Assembly (NCBI GenBank): GCA_016280345.1
Contig: JAEEGN010000069.1
Coordinates: 1-43,231, forward strand
Source: Selenomonadaceae bacterium
Lineage (GTDB): Bacteria > Bacillota > Negativicutes > Selenomonadales > Selenomonadaceae
Direction: 5' to 3'
DNA length: 43,231 nucleotides
Each line of letters starts with the position of its first letter. Positions within the stretch are counted from its first letter, which is position 1. Position numbers and translations under genes: made by a program. Shown piece after piece: positions 1 to 9,261 of the stretch. The notes beneath the pieces were generated by a model. The model worked only from the letters and a program-made list of their open reading frames with translations, did no database searches and was not told the origin of the DNA.

Positions 1-2370
1 AATCTTGACCTGCTTTTCCAGGCGCTTTCCCAGGGCAGAGAGCAAGAGAGACGCGATTTCCCGGACCTGTTCTTTCGCCAGTGAGCGGAAGATGACGATG
101 TCATCGACACGGTTCAGGAATTCCGGCCGGAAGTACTCTTTCAGGAGGTCTTTCACGGCGGTCTCGGCCTCAGTGAAGTCCTTGTTCAGGATTTCGTGGG
201 AGCCGAGGTTCGAGGTCATGATGATGACGGTATTCTTGAAGTTCACCACCCGGCCCTTGCCGTCGGTGAGGCGACCGTCGTCAAGGATTTGCAGCAGGAC
301 GTTGAAGACGTCGCGATGGGCTTTTTCGATTTCGTCCAGCAGGATGACGCTGTACGGACGGCGTCGCACCGCCTCGGTGAGCTGGCCGCCCTCGTCGTAG
401 CCGACGTAGCCCGGAGGTGCGCCGATGAGCCGGGCGACGGAGTGCTTTTCCATGTATTCCGACATATCGATGCGAATCATGCTGCGCTCGTCATCGAACA
501 GCGCCTCGGCCAGAGTCTTCGCCAGCTCGGTCTTGCCGACGCCGGTGGGGCCGAGGAAGATAAAGGAGCCGATGGGGCGGTTCGGGTCCTTGATACCCGC
601 CCGGGCCCGGAGGATTGCCTGACTGACGACTTTTACCGCTTCGTCCTGGCCGACGACCCGCTGGTGCAGGACGTCTTCCAGATGGATGAGTTTCTCACGC
701 TCGCCGGTCAGCATTTTCGTGACCGGGATGCCGGTCCAGCGGCTCACGACCTCGGCGATGTCCTCCTCGCCGACTTCCTCCTTCAGCAGGCGGGAGCCTT
801 CGGCCTGCCCGGCCATCAGTGTCTCTTCCTCCTGCAGCTTCTTTTCCAGCTCCGGCAAGCGGCCGTACTTGATTTCCGAGGCTTTCATCAGAGCGCCGCC
901 GCGCTCGGCGATTTCCATCTGGTTCTTGGCCTCGTCCATTTCCTTCTTGATGGCCCGGACGCGCAGGATGGCCTGCTTCTCCGCCTCCCAGCGGCCCCGC
1001 AGCGCCGCTTCCTTGTCCTTGAGGGAGGCTTTTTCCTGGGAAAGGGCTTCAAGACGAGCCTTTGATCCATCGTCAGTTTCTTTCGTCAGCGCCTGCTCCT
1101 CAATCTCAAGCTGCATGATTTTCCGCTGCACTTCGTCGATGGGGGCGGGGACGGACTCGATCTCGGTGCGGAGTTTTGCCGCCGCCTCGTCCACCAGGTC
1201 GATGGCCTTGTCGGGCAAGAAACGGTCTGAGATGTAGCGGTCAGACAGCGTTGCCGCCGCCACCAGCGCTGCGTCGCGGATGCGGACGCCGTGATGGACC
1301 TCGTAGCGCTCTTTGAGCCCACGCAGGATGGAGATGGTGTCCTCCAGCGTCGGCTGCCCCACCATCACCGGCTGGAAGCGCCGCTCCAACGCCGTGTCCT
1401 TCTCGATGTACTTGCGGTATTCATTGAGCGTCGTAGCGCCGATACAGCGGAGTTCGCCCCGGGCCAGCATCGGCTTCAGCAAGTTGCCGGCGTCCATGGA
1501 GCCCTCCGCCGCGCCGGCACCGACGACGGTATGGACTTCGTCGATGAATAGCAGGATCTGGCCGTCGGCTTTGACGATTTCGTTCAGCACTGCCTTCAGC
1601 CGCTCCTCGAATTCGCCGCGGAACTTCGCGCCGGCCACCAGAGCGCCGAGGTCAAGGGAATACAACGTCTTGTTCTTCAGCGATTCCGGAACGTCGCCGG
1701 CTACGATGCGTCGGGCCAGTCCCTCGACGATGGCCGTCTTGCCGACACCCGGCTCGCCAATCAGCACGGGGTTGTTCTTGGTACGGCGGGACAATATCTC
1801 AATCGTCCGGCGGATTTCTTCGTCGCGGCCGATGACCGGGTCAAGCTTGCCCGCCCGGGCCGTCGCCGTAAGGTCGCGACCGTATTTCTCCAGCGATTTG
1901 TAGCCGTCCTCCGGATGGTCGCTGGTCACGTTCTGTTTGCGGTTCTTACGGATAGAACCTTGAATCTTCGCTTTTGTCAGGCCAAACTGACGGCAGACTT
2001 CCTGTACGTCGCTACTGCCGTCGCTGACGATGCCCAGAAGCAAGTGCTCGGTGCTGATGAAATCATCCTTCATGCTCCGGGCAAACTCGTCGGCCTTTGC
2101 CATGACCCGGGCCATATCGACGCCCATCGACAGCCGCTCCTGTCCCCGGACGCTGGGAATCTTGTTCAGAAGCTGCTCCAGGCGCGCCTTCATCATCGGA
2201 AGGTCTGTCTGCGCTTCCTCGAAAATCGTCCCGAGAAGCCCCTCCGGCTCCTTCGCCAGCGCCAGGAGGAGATGAGCCGAGGTGATCTCCTGGTGGTAGT
2301 GGAGCGCTGCTGCCTGCTGGGCCGCCTGCAGCGCTGCCAGGGTTTTCTGCGTGTATCGTTCTTCTCCCAT
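1..2370 (-). CDS. clpB: ATP-dependent chaperone ClpB (C-terminus truncated at window start)
   Basis: Minus-strand reading from ATG at 2370 gives [46 protein letters not shown]...; two Walker A motifs ([34 protein letters not shown]), [11 protein letters not shown], coiled-coil middle domain; AGGAGG RBS. The listed + ORFs here are antisense shadows. Confidence 0.96.
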   Translation of the reverse strand, partial: MGEERYTQKTLAALQAAQQAAALHYHQEITSAHLLLALAKEPEGLLGTIFEEAQTDLPMMKARLEQLLNKIPSVRGQERLSMGVDMARVMAKADEFARSMKDDFISTEHLLLGIVSDGSSDVQEVCRQFGLTKAKIQGSIRKNRKQNVTSDHPEDGYKSLEKYGRDLTATARAGKLDPVIGRDEEIRRTIEILSRRTKNNPVLIGEPGVGKTAIVEGLARRIVAGDVPESLKNKTLYSLDLGALVAGAKFRGEFEERLKAVLNEIVKADGQILLFIDEVHTVVGAGAAEGSMDAGNLLKPMLARGELRCIGATTLNEYRKYIEKDTALERRFQPVMVGQPTLEDTISILRGLKERYEVHHGVRIRDAALVAAATLSDRYISDRFLPDKAIDLVDEAAAKLRTEIESVPAPIDEVQRKIMQLEIEEQALTKETDDGSKARLEALSQEKASLKDKEAALRGRWEAEKQAILRVRAIKKEMDEAKNQMEIAERGGALMKASEIKYGRLPELEKKLQEEETLMAGQAEGSRLLKEEVGEEDIAEVVSRWTGIPVTKMLTGEREKLIHLEDVLHQRVVGQDEAVKVVSQAILRARAGIKDPNRPIGSFIFLGPTGVGKTELAKTLAEALFDDERSMIRIDMSEYMEKHSVARLIGAPPGYVGYDEGGQLTEAVRRRPYSVILLDEIEKAHRDVFNVLLQILDDGRLTDGKGRVVNFKNTVIIMTSNLGSHEILNKDFTEAETAVKDLLKEYFRPEFLNRVDDIVIFRSLAKEQVREIASLLLSALGKRLEKQVKI

Positions 2371-2441
2371 GATCGTTCCCTCCTGTCAGAAACGTTGTTT
2401 TTGTTTTTTTCGCCGGGGAGCTCTGCCCGGCTTCTGTTTCC

Positions 2442-2496
2442 ATTATAACGCAAAAAGTCAAAAAGTCAAATACTATTTTTAACTTTTTGACTTTTC
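2442..2496 (-). promoter_or_regulatory. clpB promoter overlapped by a palindromic operator-like sequence
   Basis: Minus strand TTGACT (2464-2469) - 16 nt - TATAAT (2442-2447). Perfect 14-bp inverted repeat AAAAGTCAAAAAGT (2453-2466) / ACTTTTTGACTTTT (2482-2495) made of AGTCAAAA-type units at 8-nt spacing. Confidence 0.7.
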
Positions 2497-2511
2497 TTCG
2501 GGTACTCGACG

Positions 2512-2552
2512 AAAAAGCCCCGGAGCAGCGGAAGAAACCGTTGCTTCGGGGC
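2512..2552 (-). terminator. Rho-independent terminator downstream of the condensation-like gene
   Basis: Minus strand GCCCCGAAGCAACGG-TTTCTT-CCGCTGCTCCGGGGC followed by TTTTTC; 15-nt arms with few mismatches. Confidence 0.75.
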
Positions 2553-2574
2553 TGCCGGCAGGGGCCGTGATTCA

Positions 2575-4446
2575 CTATGATTGCGACCAGAGGCGTTGGT
2601 ATTTTTCCATCTGCGCCAAGGCGTGCCAGATTATGTTGCGCGCCAGCTCCGGCGAGGTCTGGAGGAGATTCTGCAACGGCTCCAGAGGGATGGTCAGAAG
2701 AAGCGCTTTTTCCGACAGGACTTCGGCGACGAGGCTGACCTTCCGCTCGGGCAGAAGGATTGTCTCGTTCACCCAGCCGCCCGGCTTGATGATGTCCAAA
2801 GGGTTGTACCAGCCGTCGCCAGCATCGAGAGAGCGGGCCAGGTGCCCCTCCGCCACGAAGAGCGCGTGTTTTTCCATGATGGTCCGGGAGATGAGGTCAC
2901 CCTCGAACAGGGTCCACTGGCGGAGTGCGCGGTTAAAGAGATGGGCGGTATTTTCGGGGCAATCCCGGAGAAGCGGCAGACGGACGGAGATCTGTTGCCG
3001 ACGTTCGGTATCGTCCGCTTTACTGACAGGCTGGTGCAGGGTTTCGCCTTTCAGGCGGTCCGCCAGGCGGTTCCGGAAAAAGGAGAAAGTCTTGTCCCAA
3101 TCCGTCATGGCCTGGAGCATCGTTTCCTGATACAGCCGGGCCAACTGGGCAACGCCTCCCGGCTGGAATCGTTTTTCATCGTACAGGAAGGTCGCGGACA
3201 ACGACTGGGCGCGGTAATGGAAATAGACACCAAGCTTCATTCCCCGCGCATCCCAGGAGTTCTGGGCGACTACCTGCCCTTGGGGAGATGCCTTCGCTTT
3301 GGCATAGATACCGTCTTCCACCAGGAAATCGTAGAAGCTCAGGAAATGGTCGAAGACGGTTTCAGGCCGCCCGTTAAGCTGCCGCAGGGGATTTCCGTCG
3401 CAAAGGTCATAGAGCGGAGCGGACATCATGTTCTGCAGCTGACGCAGGGCGATTTGCTGGACAAGCTTATCGTTCGAGTATCGGGAAAGGACGGGGAGCA
3501 GGTTGAAAGCGTCGGCTGCATTCTTCGGCGGCAGCAGGCAGAAAGCTGCGGTCGGCGTCTGGTTAATGCCTTGCAGCATGAAGCTCCAGGCCGTTTGCAG
3601 GATGGCCATGAGCATCTTGCGCTCGCCCCGCGCTTTATCCAGTACCGAATCGGTCAGGGCCGCGGGAAAGGCCAGACGGTAGGATTGCTGCTGATAGTCG
3701 TCATGAGAGTCGCGAGAATAGGGAAGCGGCGGCAGAGAGGGGGCCTCAGCCAGCACCTTTTCCCAATATTCCCGGGCCGGCCCTTTGACGGGCCGGGAAC
3801 GGTCCGTCAGTGTGGCCGGCTTCTGGAGGCTTGCCGGTGGGAGGGAGGCGTCCTTTCCCATGACGAACCGGAAGAACTGCGTGATGTCAAAATAGTTGGC
3901 GATGAGCTGGGAAATCGTGACATGGACGGCGTATTCGTCCGCGGCGGTATGAAATACGGCAAAGCGGATCAGCGGACTGCGCGCGATGTCGATTTCGCGG
4001 CGCATGTCCGCCTCCATGTACTTGCCCAGGGATTCCCCAATTTTTTCCGGGGATTGATTCTTGAGGTTGAAGAAAAGGACTTCGATACTACCGTCCGATT
4101 GGAGCGGGCGCTCCTCCAGGACAATGCGCAACGTCCTCGTCCCCACTTGGCAGTAATTCGTCCGCAGGGCTTCCGACTGACGGGCCAATTCGCGCAGCCC
4201 CAGATGGAATCGCAGGGGCGTAATCTCTCCCCGGAGCTTGTAAAGGGTCTGGACAAAAAAATGCGGCGAGATAAAATTTTGCCCTTCAAAAAAGCATTTC
4301 TCGTCCGTCGATAATTCATAGATTGCTTTGATTTTACGGGCGCTGTATCCGGCGGCGCTTTTTGCCTGCGGGCCGTAAACCCGGACCAGTTCCGTCTGCT
4401 CCTCAGCCGGAAGGTCGTTGAACTCAAATCTCTTTGGTAATGGCAT
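2575..4446 (-). CDS. Condensation-domain-like protein with C-terminal cyclic-nucleotide-binding-like domain
   Basis: 623 aa. N-terminus fits the condensation/CAT-like fold (ISPHFFVQTLYKLRGEITPLRFHLGLRELARQSEALRTNYCQVG...RIVLEE) but HHxxxDG is replaced by VTISQLIANYFD. C-terminus has cNMP-binding pattern (LISRTIMEKHALFVAEGHLARSLDAGDGWYNPLDIIKPGGWVNETILLPERKVSLVAEVLSEKALLLTIPLEPLQNLLQTSPELARNII). Confidence 0.72.
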   Translation of the reverse strand: MPLPKRFEFNDLPAEEQTELVRVYGPQAKSAAGYSARKIKAIYELSTDEKCFFEGQNFISPHFFVQTLYKLRGEITPLRFHLGLRELARQSEALRTNYCQVGTRTLRIVLEERPLQSDGSIEVLFFNLKNQSPEKIGESLGKYMEADMRREIDIARSPLIRFAVFHTAADEYAVHVTISQLIANYFDITQFFRFVMGKDASLPPASLQKPATLTDRSRPVKGPAREYWEKVLAEAPSLPPLPYSRDSHDDYQQQSYRLAFPAALTDSVLDKARGERKMLMAILQTAWSFMLQGINQTPTAAFCLLPPKNAADAFNLLPVLSRYSNDKLVQQIALRQLQNMMSAPLYDLCDGNPLRQLNGRPETVFDHFLSFYDFLVEDGIYAKAKASPQGQVVAQNSWDARGMKLGVYFHYRAQSLSATFLYDEKRFQPGGVAQLARLYQETMLQAMTDWDKTFSFFRNRLADRLKGETLHQPVSKADDTERRQQISVRLPLLRDCPENTAHLFNRALRQWTLFEGDLISRTIMEKHALFVAEGHLARSLDAGDGWYNPLDIIKPGGWVNETILLPERKVSLVAEVLSEKALLLTIPLEPLQNLLQTSPELARNIIWHALAQMEKYQRLWSQS

Positions 4447-4584
4447 GAAGGCGCCTCCTTTGCTGGCAGGACCGGGGGTGAGAATGGGTACCTCCCGGTC
4501 GGTTTGGCCCGGACGCTATACCGGCAATCTTTTCGGTACAGGCTGCATTCGATTGAAAAGTGAGTTCTGCTTGTCGCGCTTGCC

Positions 4585-5889
4585 TTACGGCATCAAGTCA
4601 GCCCATTCGTAGGAAAATGACAGGGCTTCGCCGGCGGGGGTATTCTCCCAGTTCCGGCGGATGCGCTCAACCGCGTGCCCCAGCTCCGGGTAACCGGTGT
4701 TGGAGAGCAGCACGACGAACTGGTTGCTACCGTTCCTGGTCACGGCATCGCCTTTGCGGAGCGTGGTCTGGAGTACCTGATAGAATTGATCCTCCGCTTC
4801 GAGCAGCGGGAAGGTCTCGTCGTCTTCCGGGTTGAGGGAAAAGACCAGGATGCAGGCAGGTATATTGTAAATCCCCACCGTGCGACGCAGGAACCGGTAC
4901 ACCGCCTGGAAACCATCGAGAGGAAGCGCCATGGCCCCCGGCAGTTGATTCCGCTCGCCCAGGATCATTTCAATGTGGGTCAGGCTCGCGAGCTGTTCCG
5001 GCGAGAGTGCCTGGTGTTCGTCGTATATTCGGTAGCCGTGCTTGCCGTTCTGCTTCACCGAGTAAAGCATCTTGTCGACTTTCTTGTAAAGCTCGGAGAA
5101 ATGCGTCCCGTGCGCGGGAACGAAGACGCAACCCATGGAAGCCCCCAGGGGAATCATCATGTCCTCACCCATGAGGTCCTTCGCCGATTGGAGCAAACAG
5201 CGGTTGATGTATTCCGATTTATTGGCGATCCCCGCTTCATCGCACATCCCTTGGCAGAAGGCGATGAACTCGTCGCCGCCGAGCCGGCCCACCAGGTCGG
5301 ATGGACGCATCGCCGTGCGGATGATATCGGCAAAGCTGATGAGTATCTTGTCGCCCATGGAATGGCCGTAAATGTCATTGACGAGCTTGAAATTGTCGAG
5401 GTCGATCATCATGAGGGCTCCGGTCGCCTGACGGCAAACTTCCTTCAAATCGGTTTCCGCCGACGTCTTGTTCAGGAGCCCTGTCAGAGAATCCGTACTG
5501 GCGTGTCGCTTCCAGCCTTCAATTTGCTCCACGGTCTGGAGGATATTCGCGACCCGGCGCAACAGCACGTCGGGTCGAAAGGGCTTGCGGATGAAATCCA
5601 TGGCCCCATTGTCAAATCCCTTACTTTCCGCTTCTTCGTCCTGATCCGCCGTCATGAACATGAACGGGATTTGTTCCTGGTACTCTGACTGCAGTTTTTT
5701 TTGCAGCTCGTAGCCGGACATGCCAGGCATCTGGAGATCGGAAAGAACCATATCGGGGCGCTCCTGATGGTAAATCTCTATGGCCTCCGGGCCCGAGGAG
5801 GCGCAGAAAGTCTTGTATTCGCCGGACAGCATGTTTTCCGTCATCATCAGCGAAACCTTCATATCGTCCACGATCAATATTTTTTTCAT
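4585..5889 (-). CDS. Response regulator with REC, GGDEF and second degenerate GGDEF-like domain (diguanylate cyclase)
   Basis: REC: MKKILIVDDMKVSLMMTENML...DMVLSDLQMPGMSG...RKPF; GGDEF with I-site: RPSDLVGRLGGDEFIAF; C-terminal RKGDAVTRNGSNQFVVLLSN. Confidence 0.92.
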   Translation of the reverse strand: MKKILIVDDMKVSLMMTENMLSGEYKTFCASSGPEAIEIYHQERPDMVLSDLQMPGMSGYELQKKLQSEYQEQIPFMFMTADQDEEAESKGFDNGAMDFIRKPFRPDVLLRRVANILQTVEQIEGWKRHASTDSLTGLLNKTSAETDLKEVCRQATGALMMIDLDNFKLVNDIYGHSMGDKILISFADIIRTAMRPSDLVGRLGGDEFIAFCQGMCDEAGIANKSEYINRCLLQSAKDLMGEDMMIPLGASMGCVFVPAHGTHFSELYKKVDKMLYSVKQNGKHGYRIYDEHQALSPEQLASLTHIEMILGERNQLPGAMALPLDGFQAVYRFLRRTVGIYNIPACILVFSLNPEDDETFPLLEAEDQFYQVLQTTLRKGDAVTRNGSNQFVVLLSNTGYPELGHAVERIRRNWENTPAGEALSFSYEWADLMP

Positions 5890-5973
5890 GGAGTCATCTC
5901 CCTTTTATGGGAATTAAGGAGTATAATAAGACTGATAGGCGTCGGTATCGCGAAAAGAGCATACCTCTATTAC

Positions 5974-6002
5974 GTATTATTTTAGCACTTATGTCGTGTC
6001 AA
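5974..6002 (-). promoter_or_regulatory. Sigma-70-type promoter for the REC-GGDEF gene
   Basis: Minus strand TTGACA (5997-6002) - 17 nt - TAATAC (5974-5979), about 80 nt upstream of the start codon. Confidence 0.65.
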
Positions 6003-6060
6003 GCAAGCCTTTTCTGAAATAAACACAAAATAAAACTATAGGGAAACGGGAGGAAACACC

Positions 6061-6405
6061 ATGCTGACACTGGAAAACCTGAAGGAGATGGGAATGGATC
6101 CCAGCGAGGGTCTGGCCCGGTGCATGAACAACGAGGATTTCTTTTTTAAGATGGTAAAGATGGCGCTTTCCAACGAATACTTCGAGACACTGGAGAAGGC
6201 GCTGGAGGATGGCGACAAAGCCCTCGCCTTCGAAGCAGCCCACGCCCTGAAGGGCGTTGTCGGGAATCTGGCGCTTTCCCATATCTACGACCCGCTGGCG
6301 GAGATGACGGAGCTCCTGCGGGCGAGCCAGGATGCCGATTACGTCCCTATGTATCGCCCCATCAAAGCATTGCGCGACAAGCTCCTGGCCATGTGTCAGG
6401 ATTGA
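6061..6405 (+). CDS. Histidine phosphotransfer (Hpt) domain protein
   Basis: 114 aa with AFEAAHALKGVVGNLAL, the HPt phospho-acceptor helix; CGGGAGG RBS. Confidence 0.88.
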   Translation: MLTLENLKEMGMDPSEGLARCMNNEDFFFKMVKMALSNEYFETLEKALEDGDKALAFEAAHALKGVVGNLALSHIYDPLAEMTELLRASQDADYVPMYRPIKALRDKLLAMCQD

Positions 6406-6447
6406 AGGTGACGGGCTCCCCGCTCTTAAGTAACGAGGTGCTGTTGT

Positions 6448-9261
6448 ATGATGACGCATTTCAGGAACGAGTTCTACAAGAAGCTCTTCGAGTCCCTTGA
6501 GGACAACGCGGTGCTGATGCGGGTTGAGGAAGACGGCCGTTATTATCCTATCTGGTGCTCCCCCGAGTTTACCGAGATGATGGAGGGAACGGCAGAAGAG
6601 TTCATCCGATTGGAAAGTGGTGGAACCATGACCACCATCCACCCGGATGACCGGGAGGAGATCGCCTATCTTTTCCGCCACCATGTCACGAAGGCGGGCA
6701 CCAACAGCCTTGACGTTCGCAAGCGCACGATCAGGGGGCGCTGGCTCTGGGTAAATATCCATTATGCCTTCGTGGAGGAGGATGGTGTCCAGTACGCGTA
6801 CTGCAATTATTTCAACGTGACCTATATCAAGGAAGCGGAGCAGCGGGCGCAGACGCTCTACAAACGCATCCGTACCGAGTTAGAAAGCATGGGCAGTGAT
6901 AACCTGCTTTCCCTGCGGCTGAACCTGACGCAGGACAAGATCGAGGATTGCCGTAGCCACGAGCCCGGTGGTCGGGATCTCAGCGGCGGCAGCGTCCATG
7001 ATCTTTTTCGGCAACGGCTTTCCCTCCTGCTCTTCGACAAGGACCAGGCGCGCTTTTTCGAACTGTTCTCGGCGGAAAAACTTATAGAGACCTATTTTTA
7101 TGGCAACAGTACGATATCCGATGTTTTTTTCAGCCGGCGGCCCAATGGGCGGGAATGTTTCATCCGTTACAGCGTCAGGCTGCGCCAGGATCCTGTCAGT
7201 GGTGATATCATCGCTTTTGCCACGGAAAAGGACTACAACGGCGAGATGGTTAGTGAAGCACTGCTCAACAAGGCTCTGGCTGAGCAGTACGACATGATCA
7301 CCTATCTCGTAAACGGTCAGTACGGCGTCGTCATCGGTGACGCCGCCCGCATTGCGCGGGGAAGCATTTTCCCGCGGGAGAGGGACGGCAGCTATGACCG
7401 GTACCTGGCGGAGCAGGTGGCGCCGGTCCTCAGCGGGACGGAGGAGGAGAAAGCGGCATGTCTGGCGGCCCTGCGCCCGGAGCAGATCGAGAGGGAGCTG
7501 GCAGCACATGAGCCATACGCGGTGAATATCGTTTGTCAGATTGACGGCGAGACCTTCTATAAGCGGTTCGTATTCTTCCTGGTGGACCGGGAGGCGAAGT
7601 TCTATCTGCTGCTGAAGTCGGACACCACCGAAATCCAGAAGGAGCAGATCCAACGGAACGAGCAGCTCAGGAGCGTTCTCGAGGAAGCGAAGCAGGCCAA
7701 TATCGCCAAGACCGTATTCCTTTCCAACATGAGCCACGAGATACGAACGCCAATGAACGCGATTATCGGTCTGGACAGCATCGCACTGAAGGAACCGGAT
7801 CTCTCGCCCCGGATGAAAGCGCATCTCGAAAAAATCGGCGGCAGCGCCCGCCACTTGTTGAGCCTCATTAACGATATCCTGGATATGAGCCGCATCGAAA
7901 GCGGCCGCATGGTGATGAAAAAGGAGGAATTCTCGTTCAGCAGTATGCTGGAGCAGATTAATGCCATGATCAACAGCCAGTGCCAGGATAAGAAACTGCA
8001 TTACAACTGCGTCATCCAGGGGTTGGTGGACGAGTTCTACATCGGCGACGACATGAAACTCAAGCAGGTGCTGATCAACATCCTGGGCAACGCCGTGAAA
8101 TTCACGCCCCCTGGCGGGATGGTCTGCCTCATTGTGGAGCGGGTGGCGAAATTCGAGGATAAAACGACGCTGCGCTTCATCGTCCGGGACACCGGCATCG
8201 GCATGGATGCGGCGTTCCTGCCGAAGATATTCGACGCCTTCAGCCAGGAGGACGGAGCCACGACCAACAAATTCGGCGGTACCGGTCTCGGCATGGCCAT
8301 CACCAAGAATATCGTCGAGATGATGAACGGCAATATCTCCGTCACCTCGAAAAAGGGCAGGGGTTCGGAGTTCATTGTCAATGTGACACTGAAGGACAGT
8401 AACCGGGAAGATAGCGCCGGGTGTGGTTTCCGTCCCCAGGACCTCAACGTACTCATCATCGACGATGACGCCAGTGCCTGCGAACACGCCAAGCTGGTGC
8501 TGGAGGAGGTGGGCATCGCCGCCGATTTCTGCCTGAACGGACAGGATGCGCTGGACATGATCCGCCTGGGGCACGCCCGGCGCGACGACTACAACATGAT
8601 TTTGATGGATTACAAGATGCCGGAGCAGGACGGCCTCGCCGTTACCCGCGAGATTCGGAAGATCGTAGGCGAGGAATCCACCGTCATTATCCTTACTGCC
8701 TACAACTGGGACAACATCATCGAGGAAGCCATTGACGCCGGGGTTGACAGTTTCATGGCGAAGCCGCTCTTCGCTTCGAATGTCCTGTCCGGTTTCCGGC
8801 AGGTGCTGGCCCGCAAGAACATCTGCCTGACGCAAAAGCGCCGCAAGGCCGACCTCGCCGGCCGTCATGTTCTCCTGGCGGAGGATATGCTGGTCAACGC
8901 GGAAATCATGAAGGAAATTCTTGCCATGCGGCAGATGAAAGTCGATCACGCCGAGAACGGTCAGATGGCGGTGAGGATGTTTTCCGAGAGCCCGCTAGGC
9001 CATTACGATGCCGTCCTGATGGATGTGCGGATGCCGGTGATGGACGGGCTCAAAGCGATGGCGGCCATCCGGGCGCTACCGCGTCCCGACAGCCGTGTCG
9101 TGCCCATCATCGCCATGACGGCCAACGCCTTTGACGAGGACGTACAGCGTTCTTTGCAGGCGGGCATGAACGCGCATCTTTCGAAACCCGTGGAACCTGA
9201 CCACTTGTATGAAACACTGGAGAGCCTGATTGCCGACGAAGGAGGGGAAACGAATGGATGA
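6448..9261 (+). CDS. Hybrid sensor histidine kinase (PAS-type N-terminus, HisKA, HATPase, two REC domains)
   Basis: H box SNMSHEIRTPMNAIIGL; ATPase motifs ILGNAVKFTPPGG, DTGIGMD, GGTGLGMAI; REC LNVLIIDDD...ILMDYKMP and RHVLLAEDM...VLMDVRMPVMDG. Confidence 0.94.
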   Translation: MMTHFRNEFYKKLFESLEDNAVLMRVEEDGRYYPIWCSPEFTEMMEGTAEEFIRLESGGTMTTIHPDDREEIAYLFRHHVTKAGTNSLDVRKRTIRGRWLWVNIHYAFVEEDGVQYAYCNYFNVTYIKEAEQRAQTLYKRIRTELESMGSDNLLSLRLNLTQDKIEDCRSHEPGGRDLSGGSVHDLFRQRLSLLLFDKDQARFFELFSAEKLIETYFYGNSTISDVFFSRRPNGRECFIRYSVRLRQDPVSGDIIAFATEKDYNGEMVSEALLNKALAEQYDMITYLVNGQYGVVIGDAARIARGSIFPRERDGSYDRYLAEQVAPVLSGTEEEKAACLAALRPEQIERELAAHEPYAVNIVCQIDGETFYKRFVFFLVDREAKFYLLLKSDTTEIQKEQIQRNEQLRSVLEEAKQANIAKTVFLSNMSHEIRTPMNAIIGLDSIALKEPDLSPRMKAHLEKIGGSARHLLSLINDILDMSRIESGRMVMKKEEFSFSSMLEQINAMINSQCQDKKLHYNCVIQGLVDEFYIGDDMKLKQVLINILGNAVKFTPPGGMVCLIVERVAKFEDKTTLRFIVRDTGIGMDAAFLPKIFDAFSQEDGATTNKFGGTGLGMAITKNIVEMMNGNISVTSKKGRGSEFIVNVTLKDSNREDSAGCGFRPQDLNVLIIDDDASACEHAKLVLEEVGIAADFCLNGQDALDMIRLGHARRDDYNMILMDYKMPEQDGLAVTREIRKIVGEESTVIILTAYNWDNIIEEAIDAGVDSFMAKPLFASNVLSGFRQVLARKNICLTQKRRKADLAGRHVLLAEDMLVNAEIMKEILAMRQMKVDHAENGQMAVRMFSESPLGHYDAVLMDVRMPVMDGLKAMAAIRALPRPDSRVVPIIAMTANAFDEDVQRSLQAGMNAHLSKPVEPDHLYETLESLIADEGGETNG

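Noticed and set aside
196-1065. Long + strand ORFs across the first 2.4 kb
   Set aside because: Antisense shadows of clpB; low-complexity translations typical of high-GC complementary frames.
2581-4314. 577-aa + strand ORF
   Set aside because: Fully antisense to the condensation/cNMP gene, which has RBS, terminator and recognisable domains.
2575-4446. NRPS biosynthetic gene cluster
   Set aside because: No A, T or TE domains nearby and the catalytic HHxxxDG is degenerate.
6880-8949. 689-aa minus ORF
   Set aside because: Shadow of the hybrid histidine kinase; no recognisable domains.
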